A stretch of 64,000 nt of DNA from Umbilicaria muhlenbergii (GCA_000611775.1 KK106982.1:5660391-5724390); one strand, 5' to 3'; shown: positions 1 to 11,553, numbered from the stretch's first letter. A program made the numbers and translations. The notes: a model not told the origin generated them from the letters alone.

Positions 1-1404
1 GCCATGAGAAACACCACGGTCTGGCTCTCCACATACGGTGGCGGCTCAGTCGGTTTTCCCTTCCGCCCCGTACCGGTGCAGATGAGGACTTGGTCCGCGA
101 CTGCCCGCTGCGTGGGCGGTATAGCGGCAAACAACGGGGCGCTAAGTGCACTTGTCACGCCTGGCAATACAACAGGGTTGTAGCCATGCTCGCGGAAGAA
201 GATGTACTCTTCCCCGCCGCGCCCGTATATGTACGGGTCTCCCTGCTTTAACCTCAGCACCGTGTGGCCCGCCTTCAGGGCCTCGAGACCTAGTGTGAGT
301 AGCTCGGTTTGCGCGGCTTCGGCATTGCCGGGGAATTTGCGCGCGATGTGGACGGGGGTTCGGCGGGGGATCAGGTCGAGGATTTCGGATGGTACGAGTT
401 TGTCGGTTAGGATGACGGTGGCGGTGAGGATGGCGCGGTGGGTGGCGAGGGTTAGAAGGTGTGGCGAGCCAGGGCCGGAGCCGGCGAGGATGATTAGAGG
501 TTTTTGAGCTGGGGGAGTATTGTCGGGTGTTGGATTGGTGTTGGGTGATGTCGTAGGGTTCATCGAACCCAGAGGGCTTTTGATGTAGGATTGTAGGACG
601 TTGTCTATATCTTCGTCGGTGATGGAGGCGAGCCGCCGAAGGGGCCAGTATTCGCATATTTGGGAGAGCCACCGTATGCGACGAGTTTTGGCGGCAGCAA
701 GGTCGGCATCGGTTACAAGCTGGTTGAAGGTGGATTTCTGGGCTGTTGCGTCGTCATCTTCGCCGTCCAGGACAGGGTCCTCAAGCTCCGATGCGCGATG
801 GTCTTCCTCCCAAATTCGTCGCCGCATCAACCCCAACCTTTCGACGGCTGCACCAAGGTTCGGAGGAAGTGATGAGGCAATCTCGCGGCGTATTCGTGAG
901 GCTAGTTTGCAGCCTTTGCCAGATGTAGTAATGCCTATCTGTAGAGGACCATCGGAGTGGGTGGAGAGGAGGGTGAAAGTGGAAAGGTTGGGAGCATCGA
1001 CAACATTCACTGGTATACGCCGCCGGCGGCAGACAGTCGATATCTGAGTGCCTATGAAATCTGTAAGCGTAAGTTACCCGAAGAGAACTCCGTTGTATGC
1101 ACGTACTCGATGCCTTCTTGCCACCCAGCGTAACGAATACAGCATCCACCACATTGTCCACCTCGTCTCTTCCCAGCGTCGACAACATTTCGTCCTCGAA
1201 TCCCTTTCTGACCCATTCCACTTCCCCATCCTCAATCCTCTTCATCAACGCATAGTGTACCTCAGCGTCCGCAGGCGCAACAATCTTCGGCTTCGCCCCA
1301 ACTTCAATGCTCTTCGTGCATCGAGCGCTAGCCAATGGGTTGGACCCAATGATCAGGTGAACATGCCCTGTGGCGTCATGCGATGTAAGAAGGGGGGCTG
1401 GCAT
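1..1404 (-). CDS. MET1: Siroheme synthase / uroporphyrinogen-III C-methyltransferase (partial, 3' end outside window)
   Basis: Makes siroheme, the cofactor of sulfite reductase, by methylating uroporphyrinogen III; the N-terminal part resembles the Met8/CysG dehydrogenase-ferrochelatase domain. About 449 residues are visible. Exon 1 is 1404-1107 and starts HVHLIIGSNPLASARC, the NAD-binding strand of the Met8-like part. A 55-nt intron (1106-1052, GTACGT..ATAG) is removed, and exon 2 runs from 1051 to the left edge without a stop. The join gives KKASSTQISTVCRRRRIPVNV, continuous with the family. From about residue 282 the tetrapyrrole methylase begins with the SAM-binding AGSGPGSPHLLTLA, followed by LKQGDPYIYGRGGEE. 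The ATG at 1404 sits just before the Rossmann strand, which is normal for the family. Identity is firm; the C-terminus is not in the window. Confidence 0.9.
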
Positions 1405-2631
1405 CGGGCTTGACTATGCAGATATCACACTCTGGCTGCAAGCAAGCTGTCGAATCCTGGGTGTGGCGAGACGGAGTGCGGTCGAGGTGAGCCTTGGTAC
1501 GGTAGTAGGCTTCTTCACTAGTACTGATGATGGCGTTCAGGGTGCAACAGGTAGTATATACTGGCAGTTCGATTACCGTACAGCGCAACAGCAGTTTGAG
1601 TATCTCAAGACGATCTTTCGGCTTCTTGGAAGTCTTGGCCAGACAGACCTGAGCGCGGAGATGGTGATATTGGGCTTTGCAGTCCTCGGCCTTGAAAGTC
1701 AAGGAACGTCGTACTCGAACACTGAAGGTGTCGGAATCGGTCTCGTCCAGCTGCTGGGCTTCGTCGAGGAGGAAGCGTCCATGGCGAACAGTGGTGGCAT
1801 TTGTGGGGCAACAATCATCTGGTGCTCGATGGAGCGATAACGCCATTGCGGAAAAAAACAAAAAGTTTAAGTCATCAGCCGGCACTAGGCTTTTCTCGGC
1901 CACCCGTGGAGATCTTCCGTGTAGGGCTGTGTGGTGGGTGGGTGGCAAGCAACGTCCTAGGAATTGTTCGATGTGGCTTCGAGTATCAGAACAGATGTCG
2001 ATAACAGAAGATGACATCTCTTCTTATGTACGACGATGCGGAACAGACGTCCTTATCAACAGTTCGACAAATCACCACAGACCGCTATCGTTCATCAGGC
2101 ACCACATTCCACTCAACGCGCGTACGATGTTATACTATACTTGGATACGAAGCATGGCTGAATCTCAAACATCAGAATGTCACTGCGGAGAAGATTCCCT
2201 GTGCCTCGTACTGAAGTTGTAGGCCAGATAAGCTGAGATCGCTTAAGGTTCAAGGTCAATCGTGGGCGTCAGGGGCACCATTGGATTCGATGGTAGTTCT
2301 TCGTTCGAGGATCCCCTCGACATCACAAGCAAATCAGTCTCTGAAGAAAATCGAGTAGGCAGATGTCACAAAATACCGTGCCCCTAAAACTGCATTCTTG
2401 ATAGTACTGAATGTCACCTTTCATTGCTCTTCTGAAAGTCCCGTCATTATCGATTGCTCAGAACTGCCTGCCTCCTGGGGCTGAGTGAAACCTCACGGAC
2501 TCAATTAGACCGGCGCAGGGGCTAGAGGTCACAAGACTGATTGCCACGGGTAGCACATGGATAAATTATACATATATTAGTTATGATATAGTACACATCT
2601 CCACACGGAGCATGACGCCAATCAGGCAGTT
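1405..2631. other. Intergenic, no convincing gene
   Basis: This is the 5' flank of MET1 and the 3' flank of the next gene. Open frames up to 213 codons occur on both strands, but they overlap each other, lack recognisable motifs and show no splice-supported extension. I looked for the CYS3/MetR consensus ATGRYRYCAT in this upstream region and saw no perfect match. Confidence 0.5.
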
Positions 2632-4045
2632 TTATTTAGGAGCAGGCTGTGTAACCTTTGTGCCGTTACCAGGCAGCTTCGCCCTGAACAACACATAAGG
2701 TTTCTGCCTTCGGTCCACGCCTCCTTGGTAACCCGGAGACCTCCACAGTTGATTTTCCGTAAAGTACAGATATCCGTCGGCACCCACAGCCATCGTGTCT
2801 GTCCAACTGAACCGAGGATCGCGTATGAACGTTGTAAAAGTCCCGGTGGAGGGATGGAAGATTTGGATCGAGTTATCTTCCATGTTGCCGCAGTAGATAC
2901 TGTTGTTGCTATCGGACTCCAAGCCATCAGAGAGTCCTTTCAGTCCCAAGTACTGCACACTCTGTTGGGCTAGTATTTCGGAATAGGGTCCGTTATCCCG
3001 AAGACGAGCGGTTGGGATCGAGTGGAACGTCCGCCCACCGGTTATGGAGAAGTATAGTGTTTGTGCATCCGCTGAGAGAGCGATACCGTCCGCACCAAAG
3101 TTGAGAGTCCCGATGGGCATGTCAGGAATAGAACCGTTGGTATAAATGGGTTCTCCCCAAATAGTCGGGACGAAGCCCTGCTCGGCACTAACGGCGGGGA
3201 GGTTCATCAAGTGCCGCTGCATCAATCATGTCAATTCCTATATTTCGTGATCCTGATTCAATCTTAGTGTACTTACCCATGCCTTGCCTGTGCCTAGATC
3301 GCAAATGACAAGCGCATTGCGCCCCTCCTGACTGCTATCGGTGATGTATGCCACACCCTGTCCTGATGGTGTCAAGCTTGCGTTAAGGTCAAAGCGCACG
3401 TCGTTAAGATACTAAGGTAGTACCTTCATTAGCCAGCGAAAGTGCTCCGGAAATTTGTAGACCTACCGAGTCTGCTGGCGCAGAGGTCGGGTCAAAGACG
3501 ATGGTCTTGAAGATTGTGTTGTTCGTCAAGTCCACGCCTATTAATTTAGGACCTCCATAACTGGCTGGTACGATTGTTCCATTGGGAGTGGCTGCTCTAC
3601 CGGTGTCAAGGATCCAGAGTCTGTTGGCAGGGTCTATGACCACAGATTGTACGCCGATGAAATAATTCTGGTAATTTGCGCCCGTGGGCGGAGTCGTCGT
3701 ATAATTGATCCGCCCGCCTGGTGGAGAGTTGATCTCAGCATTCGGAAAAGGCACCTCCGTAGAGTTTCCCGTGAGTTCCGCGACGGTATACTGTTGATTG
3801 TTAGGATCCAGGGCAGGAGGATAATTGGAGAACATGCGGCCGTCAGCAGCGACCGCAATGCCTACAACCGTTAGTGAGTGGTCATTGATTCCCCCAGAGT
3901 ACTATGTACCGGTTGGAAACTCGTCGTTATACAAATGCACAATTTCTGCTGTGGGACCAGCAACACCCGGGTCAGAGAGGATATTTTGGGCTGAGGCTAC
4001 AATCGCAGCACTCAAGGCGCAACATAGCTGGAGTGTTGAGAACAT
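2632..4045 (-). CDS. Secreted major royal jelly protein/Yellow-family protein
   Basis: This is a 416-residue predicted secreted protein of the MRJP/Yellow beta-propeller family. Exons are 4045-3910, 3861-3467, 3411-3277 and 3216-2632; all three introns (49, 55 and 60 nt) are GT-AG and keep frame. The start MFSTLQLCCALSAAIVASAQ is a signal peptide. Family features in order are GIAVAADGRMFSNYP, then VQSVVIDPANRLWILDTG, the rejoined DSYLNDVRFDLNA, then VAYITDSSQEGRNALVICDL, FGADGIALSADAQTLYFS and GLSDGLESDSNNSIYCG. The YLNDVRFDL join is diagnostic, because an unspliced reading gives a stop. Fungal members have unassigned substrates; lactonase-like or ligand-binding roles are proposed for the fold. 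I infer an extracellular role only. Confidence 0.85.
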
Positions 4046-5169
4046 ATTGGCTGTGATTCAAGAGCTTCACAACGGTTGAAGCAGGGCACCGCAGAGCGGA
4101 GTCGAGTCCATTTGTACCGCTGCCACACTCTCACGACTCTGTACCTTGCAGCTACCCCAAGTCTAACGAACGTCATCTTGACTAAGGTAGGTACCGTAAG
4201 GTAAGGTAGTCACCTTAATTGAGGTCATTACTTTATTGCCGGAAGTGGAGTGGAAGAGCTAAGGCACCGGTGGAAGGGCCGGAGAAGCCAAACATGACGT
4301 CTGTGCAGGTAACCCCCTGTCCTTCGTCGGGTACCTGACTGCCGCTTGCGGCTCTCGGCGGAATACCCGTGTGATCTACGTATGAATAATGATATGAGGG
4401 GCAGGCGAGGAGGGCAACAATATCTTTGTTCACTGATATACCGATTCTCAGTAGATGCTGCAAGTATATCACAACGCCGGCGGGACCATTATGAAATTCA
4501 TCGGCTTCTACGCGACTCTCAGCATCCTCCCTCAGCACAGCCGCGGAGCCACCCTGGGCGATGACTAGTTTGGCCAGGGCCTCAATTCTAGCGGTATAGA
4601 CGAAGCCAGGCGTACTTCGAGTGGGCATAAGATGCCGAGGGGACGGTCAGTCAGACAGGGTAGATTCATAACGGCCTAGTACTCTCAAGAGTCTGCGGGT
4701 TTTGACTGGCATAGTAGCTGCGCCTCCTCAAATGTCAATACTGCTACTGACAGGTTGAGGGGATCCTCTGACTGAGAATTGGCAGTTAATGTGATCGTGC
4801 GCCTGATGCCATCTCCACAATGACCCTTTCTGTCCAAAGTTGGCAACCTCCTCAGATGGGCGGTTCCCCCTCAAGGCGACTGAGGCGTGCCTTCAAGTTG
4901 ATCCTGTACTGACCGGACATTGCCAAATGAATGGCGCCAACCTCCGGCGTCTCGAACTTTGGGTGACCGCAAGTCGCAAAAGCAAACTGTTCCGAACCGA
5001 GGGCCATATGCCCGCAGTGCGGAAGTCAAGTCGCGGGGCAGAGACAATAAGGCCTTTGAGCAGGTAATCATGAAAGAAATCACAAAGTATGATTGAAATT
5101 TGATGCAGCAGGAATAACATAGCACTGATCATACCCCAACGAGTTCCTATCCTCGATGCCCAATCCACG
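4046..5169. other. Intergenic with TAAGGTA-type motifs
   Basis: This is the 5' flank of the MRJP-like gene. It holds a cluster of TAAGGTA/GGTACC motifs at about 4180-4217, including an inverted repeat TAAGGT-agtc-ACCTTA at 4202-4217. A 131-codon ATG-started frame (4628-4233, minus) shows no recognisable motif and is not called. Confidence 0.5.
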
Positions 5170-5809
5170 CTACTTGGGTATCTGAACAGTCCCTTGACCG
5201 ACCATATGAGCACCGTCAAAGATATTGAAAGTTATGGCGCCGTTTCCAAAGATGCGCATATAATCCAGGACTGCCGTGAGAGCCGCATGCAAAACACCCC
5301 ATGTGAGTTGATGATTGTTCGCATTCCAAGCATTCAACCCAACGCCGCCAAGTCCAACCATGCTATATCGTCCGTTGGCAACTGGTCCGTCACCCGATTG
5401 CTGGACATATGATGAAATGACGTTACGTGCGATATTGATCGTAGCGGGAATAGACTCTCCAGCAACCAAACGGCCCAATTTTAGGACCACGTACGTTCCG
5501 GTGCCTGGAGCGCACCATAGCATCGCATCCGTACGGCGTGTTAAGGCAGTGTCGGATACGGAAATAGCAGTAGCCGTGATGAGAGACCGAAGATCAAGCA
5601 TGCTGGAAAATGACGAGCAACGTTATCTCTTCATTGGCCTATTTTCAAACGGGGTTGGGATTCTTGACATACGTGCCAGCTATTGTTTTAGGTGCATTAT
5701 CGCAGAAAACACTCCGTGGGGCTATTGTTGCATCCGTAACTGGCAGCGCTATGATGATGGCAACGGACTGTACTAGGGTCACAAAGATTGACGTTCTGAG
5801 AACCCCCAT
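5170..5809 (-). CDS. Small secreted protein of unknown function
   Basis: This is a two-exon gene for a 189-residue protein. Exon 1 is 5809-5673 and exon 2 is 5602-5170; the intron (5672-5603, GTATGT..CCAG, 70 nt) keeps frame. The N-terminus MGVLRTSIFVTLVQSVAII followed by IALPVTDA is a plausible signal peptide. The mature part has a cysteine in RSVFCDNAP and another in AMLWCAPGTG, so one disulfide is possible. The C-terminal half contains GRYSMVGLGGVGLNAWN, LTWGVLHAALTAVLDYM and the ending AHMVGQGTVQIPK; I recall a similar pattern in uncharacterised proteins of other filamentous fungi. The start at 5809 is the first ATG in the frame, and the second exon alone would lack a good signal peptide. 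Function is unknown; I infer an extracellular role. Confidence 0.65.
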
Positions 5810-6520
5810 ATTGGAAATCAGTTTGATGCGTACGTTATGGCAGAAAGACAATGTCAATGAGCAGAAAGTATGCTTTGCCGATTACTGTTTGCATCCATTA
5901 TAACAGTTGCTCGAAGTATTGTCTAATATTGAAAAGCATAAGAATGTTGAAAATATCAAGCGCGCAAGTCGAACTTCATGAGCAGAAGTCGCTTATATGG
6001 GAACTTGGATGTGTAACGTTTCAGCCACGATTTTCAGTATCGTAATGTAACAGTTGCAGGGACCTTCGATTGATCATGTTCCGAGATGACCGTCAAATCA
6101 AACAGCACGCGGAATTATGACGTCGCATGCGGCACAAGTTGTAGTTTCATCGTAAGAACAATAGCCCACAACACTAGGTATGTAAGAATAGTCCGTGCAG
6201 CTTGCCGTCTTCTCGTGCTCTGATGCTGCATGATGATTGGTTCAAGTGGGAGCGATGTTGAGAATGATCCAGTCGGTTATATTCTGTTGCGCCATGACCG
6301 AAGGGGCTCGTGGGGCCCTCCCACTGTAGCGCGGGATGAAACCACTTGGGGCGACAGACACATCTGATGTAGTCGAAGTCGTTGGGCCTGGCATTTCCGA
6401 GGGCGTCCTTTTCGACAGCAGCACTCTACAAACGGTGTCGAATAAGCTGCTTTTGAACAGCCAAGGTGGCATAGTTCAACAGGAGATCAGCCCCCGGTGT
6501 ATGAACCTTATCTCTCTGGA
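5810..6520. other. Intergenic, nothing recognised
   Basis: This AT-richer spacer is the 5' flank of the small secreted protein gene and the 3' flank of the serine hydrolase gene. I saw no supported ORF, tRNA or long repeat. Confidence 0.5.
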
Positions 6521-7357
6521 TCAGAAAGGTACCTCCATATCTTCCACCCTCTCCTCCTCTCTCACCTCTTTCCCGATCTTCCCCTGTACAGACTCCATGA
6601 CAAATCCCACCGCGGCCTCTAGGAAAGCTTTCTGGCTGGGCACGAAATGTCCTCCGGGATGGACCACCACCTTTTCCTCGCCCGCACAAGCCTCTACCAA
6701 CTTCCGACTCCGCATCTCGTCCACCACACTATCCAACGAACCGATGAAATGCAGCATCGGCGTCGTAATTGGTGGGTCGTAAAAGGCGCCGTAGAGTTCT
6801 GGGGGAGCTGGAAAACCTGAGTAGATTATTGCGAATTTGAGAGGCGGCTGAATCAATTCCGCCGAATCTGTCGATTTTAGGAAGGAGGAGGGGTAGGGAA
6901 GCCCGCCTTCTTTCTCTCTTCGCTCGAAGCCTTGTACCCGCTCCTTGCCTTCTAACAGAGCAGCGACCATGCCCGCCGCGCACCCTCCCTGGCTGAATCC
7001 CACCACCCCATCAAATGGTCCCTCCTCTCTTATTGCCGTTGCTATCTTGGCCAACCCCTCTCGTATCCCAATATATTCTGATCCGGCATTGCTCCGCCGC
7101 CACCAGGCGTAGGCTTCGGTTTCGTCACCGTCCGCATTCTTGGTTATGGACTCGAAACCCGGTATGTCGGCTGGGCGGAGACGCATAGGGCCAGTGGGGT
7201 AGGAGAAGGACGCGTTTGGAAGGGAGCGGCAGAGAGATTTTTCTAGAGCACGGCTTTTGGCATGAAAGAGCGGCCCGGACTGCGTATACCCATGAAGCAT
7301 AAGAATCTTGGGTGGCTGGGAGGTGGATGAGGTCGAAGCGGTGCCGTTGGTGGCCAT
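6521..7357 (-). CDS. FSH-type serine hydrolase (alpha/beta hydrolase)
   Basis: This is a single-exon gene for 278 residues from the ATG at 7357. An upstream in-frame ATG at 7495 would add 46 residues rich in basic, Ser and Pro residues that do not belong to the fold, possibly a targeting extension. The alpha/beta hydrolase start is KILMLHGYTQSG. The nucleophile Ser is in GVVGFSQGGCAAG near residue 122, the acid is probably Asp in FIGSLDSVVDEM near 207, and the His is in VVHPGGHFVPSQ near 234. This matches yeast Fsh1-3/human OVCA2 and the esterases of fungal polyketide clusters (CtnB type). No biosynthetic cluster surrounds it, so a housekeeping esterase is more likely. The substrate is unknown. 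Confidence 0.88.
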   Translation of the reverse strand: MATNGTASTSSTSQPPKILMLHGYTQSGPLFHAKSRALEKSLCRSLPNASFSYPTGPMRLRPADIPGFESITKNADGDETEAYAWWRRSNAGSEYIGIREGLAKIATAIREEGPFDGVVGFSQGGCAAGMVAALLEGKERVQGFERREKEGGLPYPSSFLKSTDSAELIQPPLKFAIIYSGFPAPPELYGAFYDPPITTPMLHFIGSLDSVVDEMRSRKLVEACAGEEKVVVHPGGHFVPSQKAFLEAAVGFVMESVQGKIGKEVREEERVEDMEVPF

Positions 7358-7495
7358 CGTCCGGTTGGAGGAACGGTAAACACTGATGTGAGCAGCTGGT
7401 ATGGGGATTGACTGTAGTGATGGAAATCGTTGCAAGGTGCCTGTGGGATGGGTCTGAAATTGCAGGCGCGTGATGCTCACAAATCCCTTGCGCAT

Positions 7496-8811
7496 AGCAG
7501 GTCAGACAGTGATGGTTATCTACTTCAAGTCAAGCAGCATACTTTCCAAAAGATGATCTAGGTAGTCTGACTACAGAGTAAGACATGTCAGATCTCAGAG
7601 GATTCGGCTTTTAGTTTGACATCCCGATGTCGGAGGATCGGAAGATTGATCATCGAGGTGAACGCTAATCCAAGTTAACGTTAGTGACTTTTCTCCCAAG
7701 GGATCAGATGCGATAACGAGAACCTGAGCCTCAAGAAGTACTCCGGAGAGCCGTCTGTTTCGAAGCAACGCTGGCAATGGCTCACTTTCGAGCCAAGAAG
7801 CTCGATCTGAGCTGTTACATCAACATTAGGGTCATCCGGGATCATACGAAGAGGTGCGTCGAATGCTCCAGCCTCCTCCATGTACCACATTAGCTGACAA
7901 CCTCCCAGGAAAGTATTCGAGCAGTATGAGACAGAAAGGTAACTCCGAATCCTATGCAACTCTAGGCACCAGGACTGACGTCTAATGCGCTGCGTTCACA
8001 GACAAGCACTGCGTAAGCCCTAACAGCCCTCTATTAAGTTCCTACCACTGACAACCATGCCCCGAATAGGTTACATAATTCGCAACACTCAGCTTCCCCA
8101 ACGCACACGCGCTCAAGCGCAACTACAGCTATCGCAGATGCATGCCTACACAAGACCTACGCAGATCCACAATCGATGTATAGATGGGGGGAAAGGGCGT
8201 GGTGTATTCAGCGACTTTAGGATGGCAAGAGTACGTTTTGCGCCCAGCACGAAATCCAACTATGGAAGCTGACTAGCCTTACAGTACTGCTTCAGGATGA
8301 ACGCACTTGCTGGACAGATTCCAGGCGTCAAGAAAGCGAGTTGGTGAGAGCGGATATCATATTTCGATGACCCAACATCATTTGGATTTTGTACTCCAAA
8401 CTGTACATAGCCCATGGCGGCGGCGTTAGCTTGGTTCAGCATAAGACTGGCGCAATGGAGCTTCATGAAGAGACACACATTGGAAATCAATTCAAAACGT
8501 ACAGATTAAGTGTGCCGAGTGACCCCTGCTGTTTGCCCTGCTGTTGGCCCTGCAACGCTCGGCTAGCGACATGGCACGTCTGGCTTTCCCTTCACATGGT
8601 CATTCACTCCTCTCTTTATGTTTGGTGTCGATAAGCCTTCTCATCCTCCACTCTTTAACGTGCGAACTCTTTGGTTTCATCTACTGCTCAGGTGCACGCT
8701 CCACAATACAGATCCATCGAACAAGGTGCCTAGTGCGGCATTACGGCTGCCATCGATCGGCATTACATCTACCTCCCAGTCAAGTCAAGACTATTCTCTT
8801 CTGCACTCACC
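7496..8811. other. Intergenic between divergent genes
   Basis: This 1.3-kb spacer lies between the serine hydrolase (minus) and the Arb2-domain gene (plus), so it holds both promoters. Short overlapping frames of 60-96 codons lack motifs. No repeat or RNA gene was recognised. Confidence 0.5.
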
Positions 8812-10099
8812 ATGTTTCGCCGCCTGAGTGGTAGTTTGCCTGAAGATCCCAAATTCCCTGCAGACCTACAAGGATTAGGGTCAGTGCCGACAACATAACC
8901 TGAAAGCAAGTGGACCGTGATAATAAGTCATCTAGGTACTACATCAACGAGAAAGACCAAATCCGCTCAATCGCCAACCCAGACCAAGAGTTTAACTTCT
9001 TCATCTCCAAAAACGAGCGTGTCAACGACATGCAACGCGAAGCAATGAACAGTACGCCCCGCAATCCAACCCCTCCACAATCCCAACTTCTAACCAGCCC
9101 GCCTCAGCCTGTATCCGCCAAAACGTCCTCTCCCGCCTCACCGCCAACTCCCTCTCCATCCTCCGCCTCCCCCTCGGCACTTCCGCCACCGACCCCCACA
9201 TCCCCATCCTCACAACCCACAACCTCGCCACCGCCTCCCGCATAATCGTCTACTTCGGCGACTCCATCCAAGACCTCGGCATCTTCGCCTACCGCCTCAT
9301 CGGCCAGCGATCCCTCGCCTTCGGCTCCGCCATCGACCTCGTCCACTCCCTCCAACCCTCCATCGCCAACGACTCCATCGGCTTGATCCTCGCGAACATG
9401 GGCCAGTCGATCTGGTACCGTGGCGGCCAGCGCGCCGTCACGCATTCGACGTGGCAGGCCCTGCCGCGTAAGAACGGGGTGGCGGGGCCGATGCGCTTGG
9501 ATGGGGTGGGGAACCGCGTGCGCGGGAATGAGAGTTTGGAGGCGCATGTGCAGTATGTGTTTGAAGAGGTGGTGGGGAAGTTGGTGGGGAAGGGGGCGGT
9601 TATTGATGTTGTTGGGGTGGGGGCGGGGGCGAATGAGGCGCCGATGTATTTGGATCGGTGTTGGGAGAGATGGAGAGGGAGGGTGCAGGCGGTGGTGCTG
9701 GGGGCGCCGCTGACTTGGGCGAAGGAGTATGCGGATGAGGGGTTTAGGGAGTTTTTGGGGAAGGTGAGCTTTCGTCTGCTACCGAGAGTCTTTTCATGTC
9801 TGGCAAAGAGGCGCCGGCTGTCACTCTATAATTAACTAACAACGTCTAAGCGCGGCCGAGCGTATCTGCTTTCGAAGGAGCCTATCGATACACCACTTAC
9901 TGGTCGTGCAGAGTACGGATGCAACTGCTATTCCGCGGGCGAACCACTTTATACAGAGTGCATCATGCCGGTAGCGAAAGAGAGTTTCCTGCGCTATTTC
10001 GATCTGGTGGCGAAGATTCCAGGCTATGAGGAAATCGAGGTCCTGATTCGAGATTCAGAGGGAATGGCCGCTCCGGAAGAAGAGAATGGTGAGAATTGA
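8812..10099 (+). CDS. Arb2-domain protein
   Basis: This is a four-exon gene (8812-8879, 8936-9051, 9108-9763, 9851-10099) for 362 residues, with all junctions in frame. It opens MFRRLSGSLPEDPKFPADL and continues YYINEKDQIRSIANP and VNDMQREAMN. Splicing then gives TCIRQNVLSRLTANSLS. The core carries IIVYFGDSIQDLGIFAYR, VVGVGAGANEAPMYLD and VQAVVLGAPLTWAKEY. This is the Arb2 pattern: in fission yeast Arb2 acts with the Argonaute chaperone complex, and an Arb2-like domain is also fused to Hda1-type deacetylases. Whether this stand-alone protein works in RNA silencing here is inference. The 5' half of exon 3 is C-rich and the 3' half strongly G-rich on the coding strand. Confidence 0.82.
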
Positions 10100-10421
10100 A
10101 GGTCTACCATAGCAGGGTGCTTGACTCTAGCAGCCCACAGCAGGTTGTGCAGTATCGAGGGGATGCTCTTGAGGAGAGCAGGATGCGATTCTCGGCAGTG
10201 GCTCAAGTCAAGTAACTAGCTTCTTTTGATTTCATCGACGATAACATCACCCAAATCAGAGTGAATCCCAAGTATGAGCCAGTTCCTCTCGAAAAGGCCC
10301 TTCTGCCCAATCAAAGTCCACCGAAAGAGTCACTGTGAGCAACATTATTCCGTAGTGTGCAACCGCATTTCAGACTGTATATCCTTGGAGCCGAAAATAC
10401 CTCAAGGCTCCTCGATCTTCT
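10100..10421. other. Convergent 3' flanks
   Basis: This is the spacer between the stop codons of two convergent genes. It presumably contains both polyadenylation regions; nothing else was recognised. Confidence 0.5.
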
Positions 10422-11553
10422 CTAGCGGTTCCCGTCCCATGCCTGCAGTTGGGCATCGTACTTTCGCCGCTGTCGTTTTATTAGAACTTCGGCGACAACC
10501 TTGGCAGACGCTGTTGCTTACCATATGCGTATCCAACAGGATATCTGCGGCCCAGCCTACACGAGCAGCATTGGCATCGATCTTCGCCAAGGCCTCGGGG
10601 CTCAGGTCAGGGTTTCTTTTGAGCCTATCTGGGTGGGTTTTGATGCGCATCTCCTTGGCCGCTTTGATGATTCTGATGCTTTGGTTAGAGGCACTCTTGA
10701 TAGTAAAGAGATGTTGAACGTACTCCTCAGGGGAACTTCGCCGGCTGATGCCAAGCGTGGCATGGTGGTCAGTAGGTGCCGTATCCTCGCCGTCTGTCCC
10801 TGCGGCCCTCTCCCTCTTACCACTACCACTTGCTCCTGCAAGACCCTCTTTGGACTCGTGACCGGACGATTCGTGCTGCTCAAAATCAGTAACTCGGTTC
10901 CCCAAAAGCACGAGGTCAAGTGTAAGCATACCATGTATAGAAAGTATTCGTCCTCGAACACTAGGCCACATTGACGACAGAAGGCGTTTTGGTGCTGTTC
11001 TGACGTCTTCCAGTGCTCATGAAGAAGGCCTTCATTCTTGTAATACGATTTGCAAGGTTCGCAAGGGTAATTTTCTTTCTCTACATGCGCCTGTAGCTTC
11101 TACTTCTTTGCAAAATGTGTATCGCAAAGGTGACAATAGATGTCACGATGTGTTTGTTTCCAGTGGGTACGAAGATGGACTATGTTCAAGTAGTCCACGT
11201 CATCTGCGCAATGCGTACATACATGGTGCTTCGTTGAGGTTCGGTAATGTTGCAACCGCGCCGCGTGAGACTGGAAGTTTTGCTTGCATTTGTCACACAT
11301 GAACCACTGAGGCTTGGTGTTGCGGGCTCCGGTGTTTCGTGCGTTGTAGCTGTGAAATTCCGCATCGTCATAATAGTCATCATCGTCGTCCCCGACGTTC
11401 AAATCACCCAGGTCGAGATCGTCGCAGGCGTTATCATCATACTGGTCAGGGCTCCATGCTGCATCATCGTCGTCACGGCCCGTCCTCAGACTGAATACAC
11501 TGAGGTCAGTCAACGACTTTCTCACTAAGAGAGCCTACTCACGGAGACGACAT
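10422..11553 (-). CDS. C2H2 zinc-finger / J-domain protein, interrupted by in-frame TAG
   Basis: There are four exons (11553-11543, 11499-10932, 10875-10522, 10469-10422), 327 codons in all, with every junction in frame. The order is: acidic N-terminus; a finger WFMCDKCKQNFQSHAARLQH; two more Cys/His pairs (HHVCTHCADDVDYLNIVH, YCHLCDTHFAKK); then a stop codon TAG at 11102-11100; then the frame resumes KLQAHVEKENYPCEPC and QNAFCRQCGLVFEDEYF. The C-terminus is a J domain with SPEEYVQHLF, the HPD motif in IKTHPDRLKRNPDLSPEA and, after the last splice, DTHMRRKYDAQLQAW. The TAG lies inside a finger whose Cys and His pairs flank it, and no phase-correct intron removes it. Either the gene is truncated at about 145 residues, there is readthrough, or the base is an assembly error. 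A nuclear co-chaperone-like role would be inference. Confidence 0.7.

Noticed and set aside
1376-2017. 213-codon minus frame overlapping the MET1 start
   Set aside because: It overlaps the 5' end of MET1 in another frame and has no family-like motifs.
4233-4628. 131-codon ATG-started frame on the minus strand
   Set aside because: No signal peptide, domain or splice-supported extension; this length is expected by chance in 1.1 kb of intergenic DNA on six frames.
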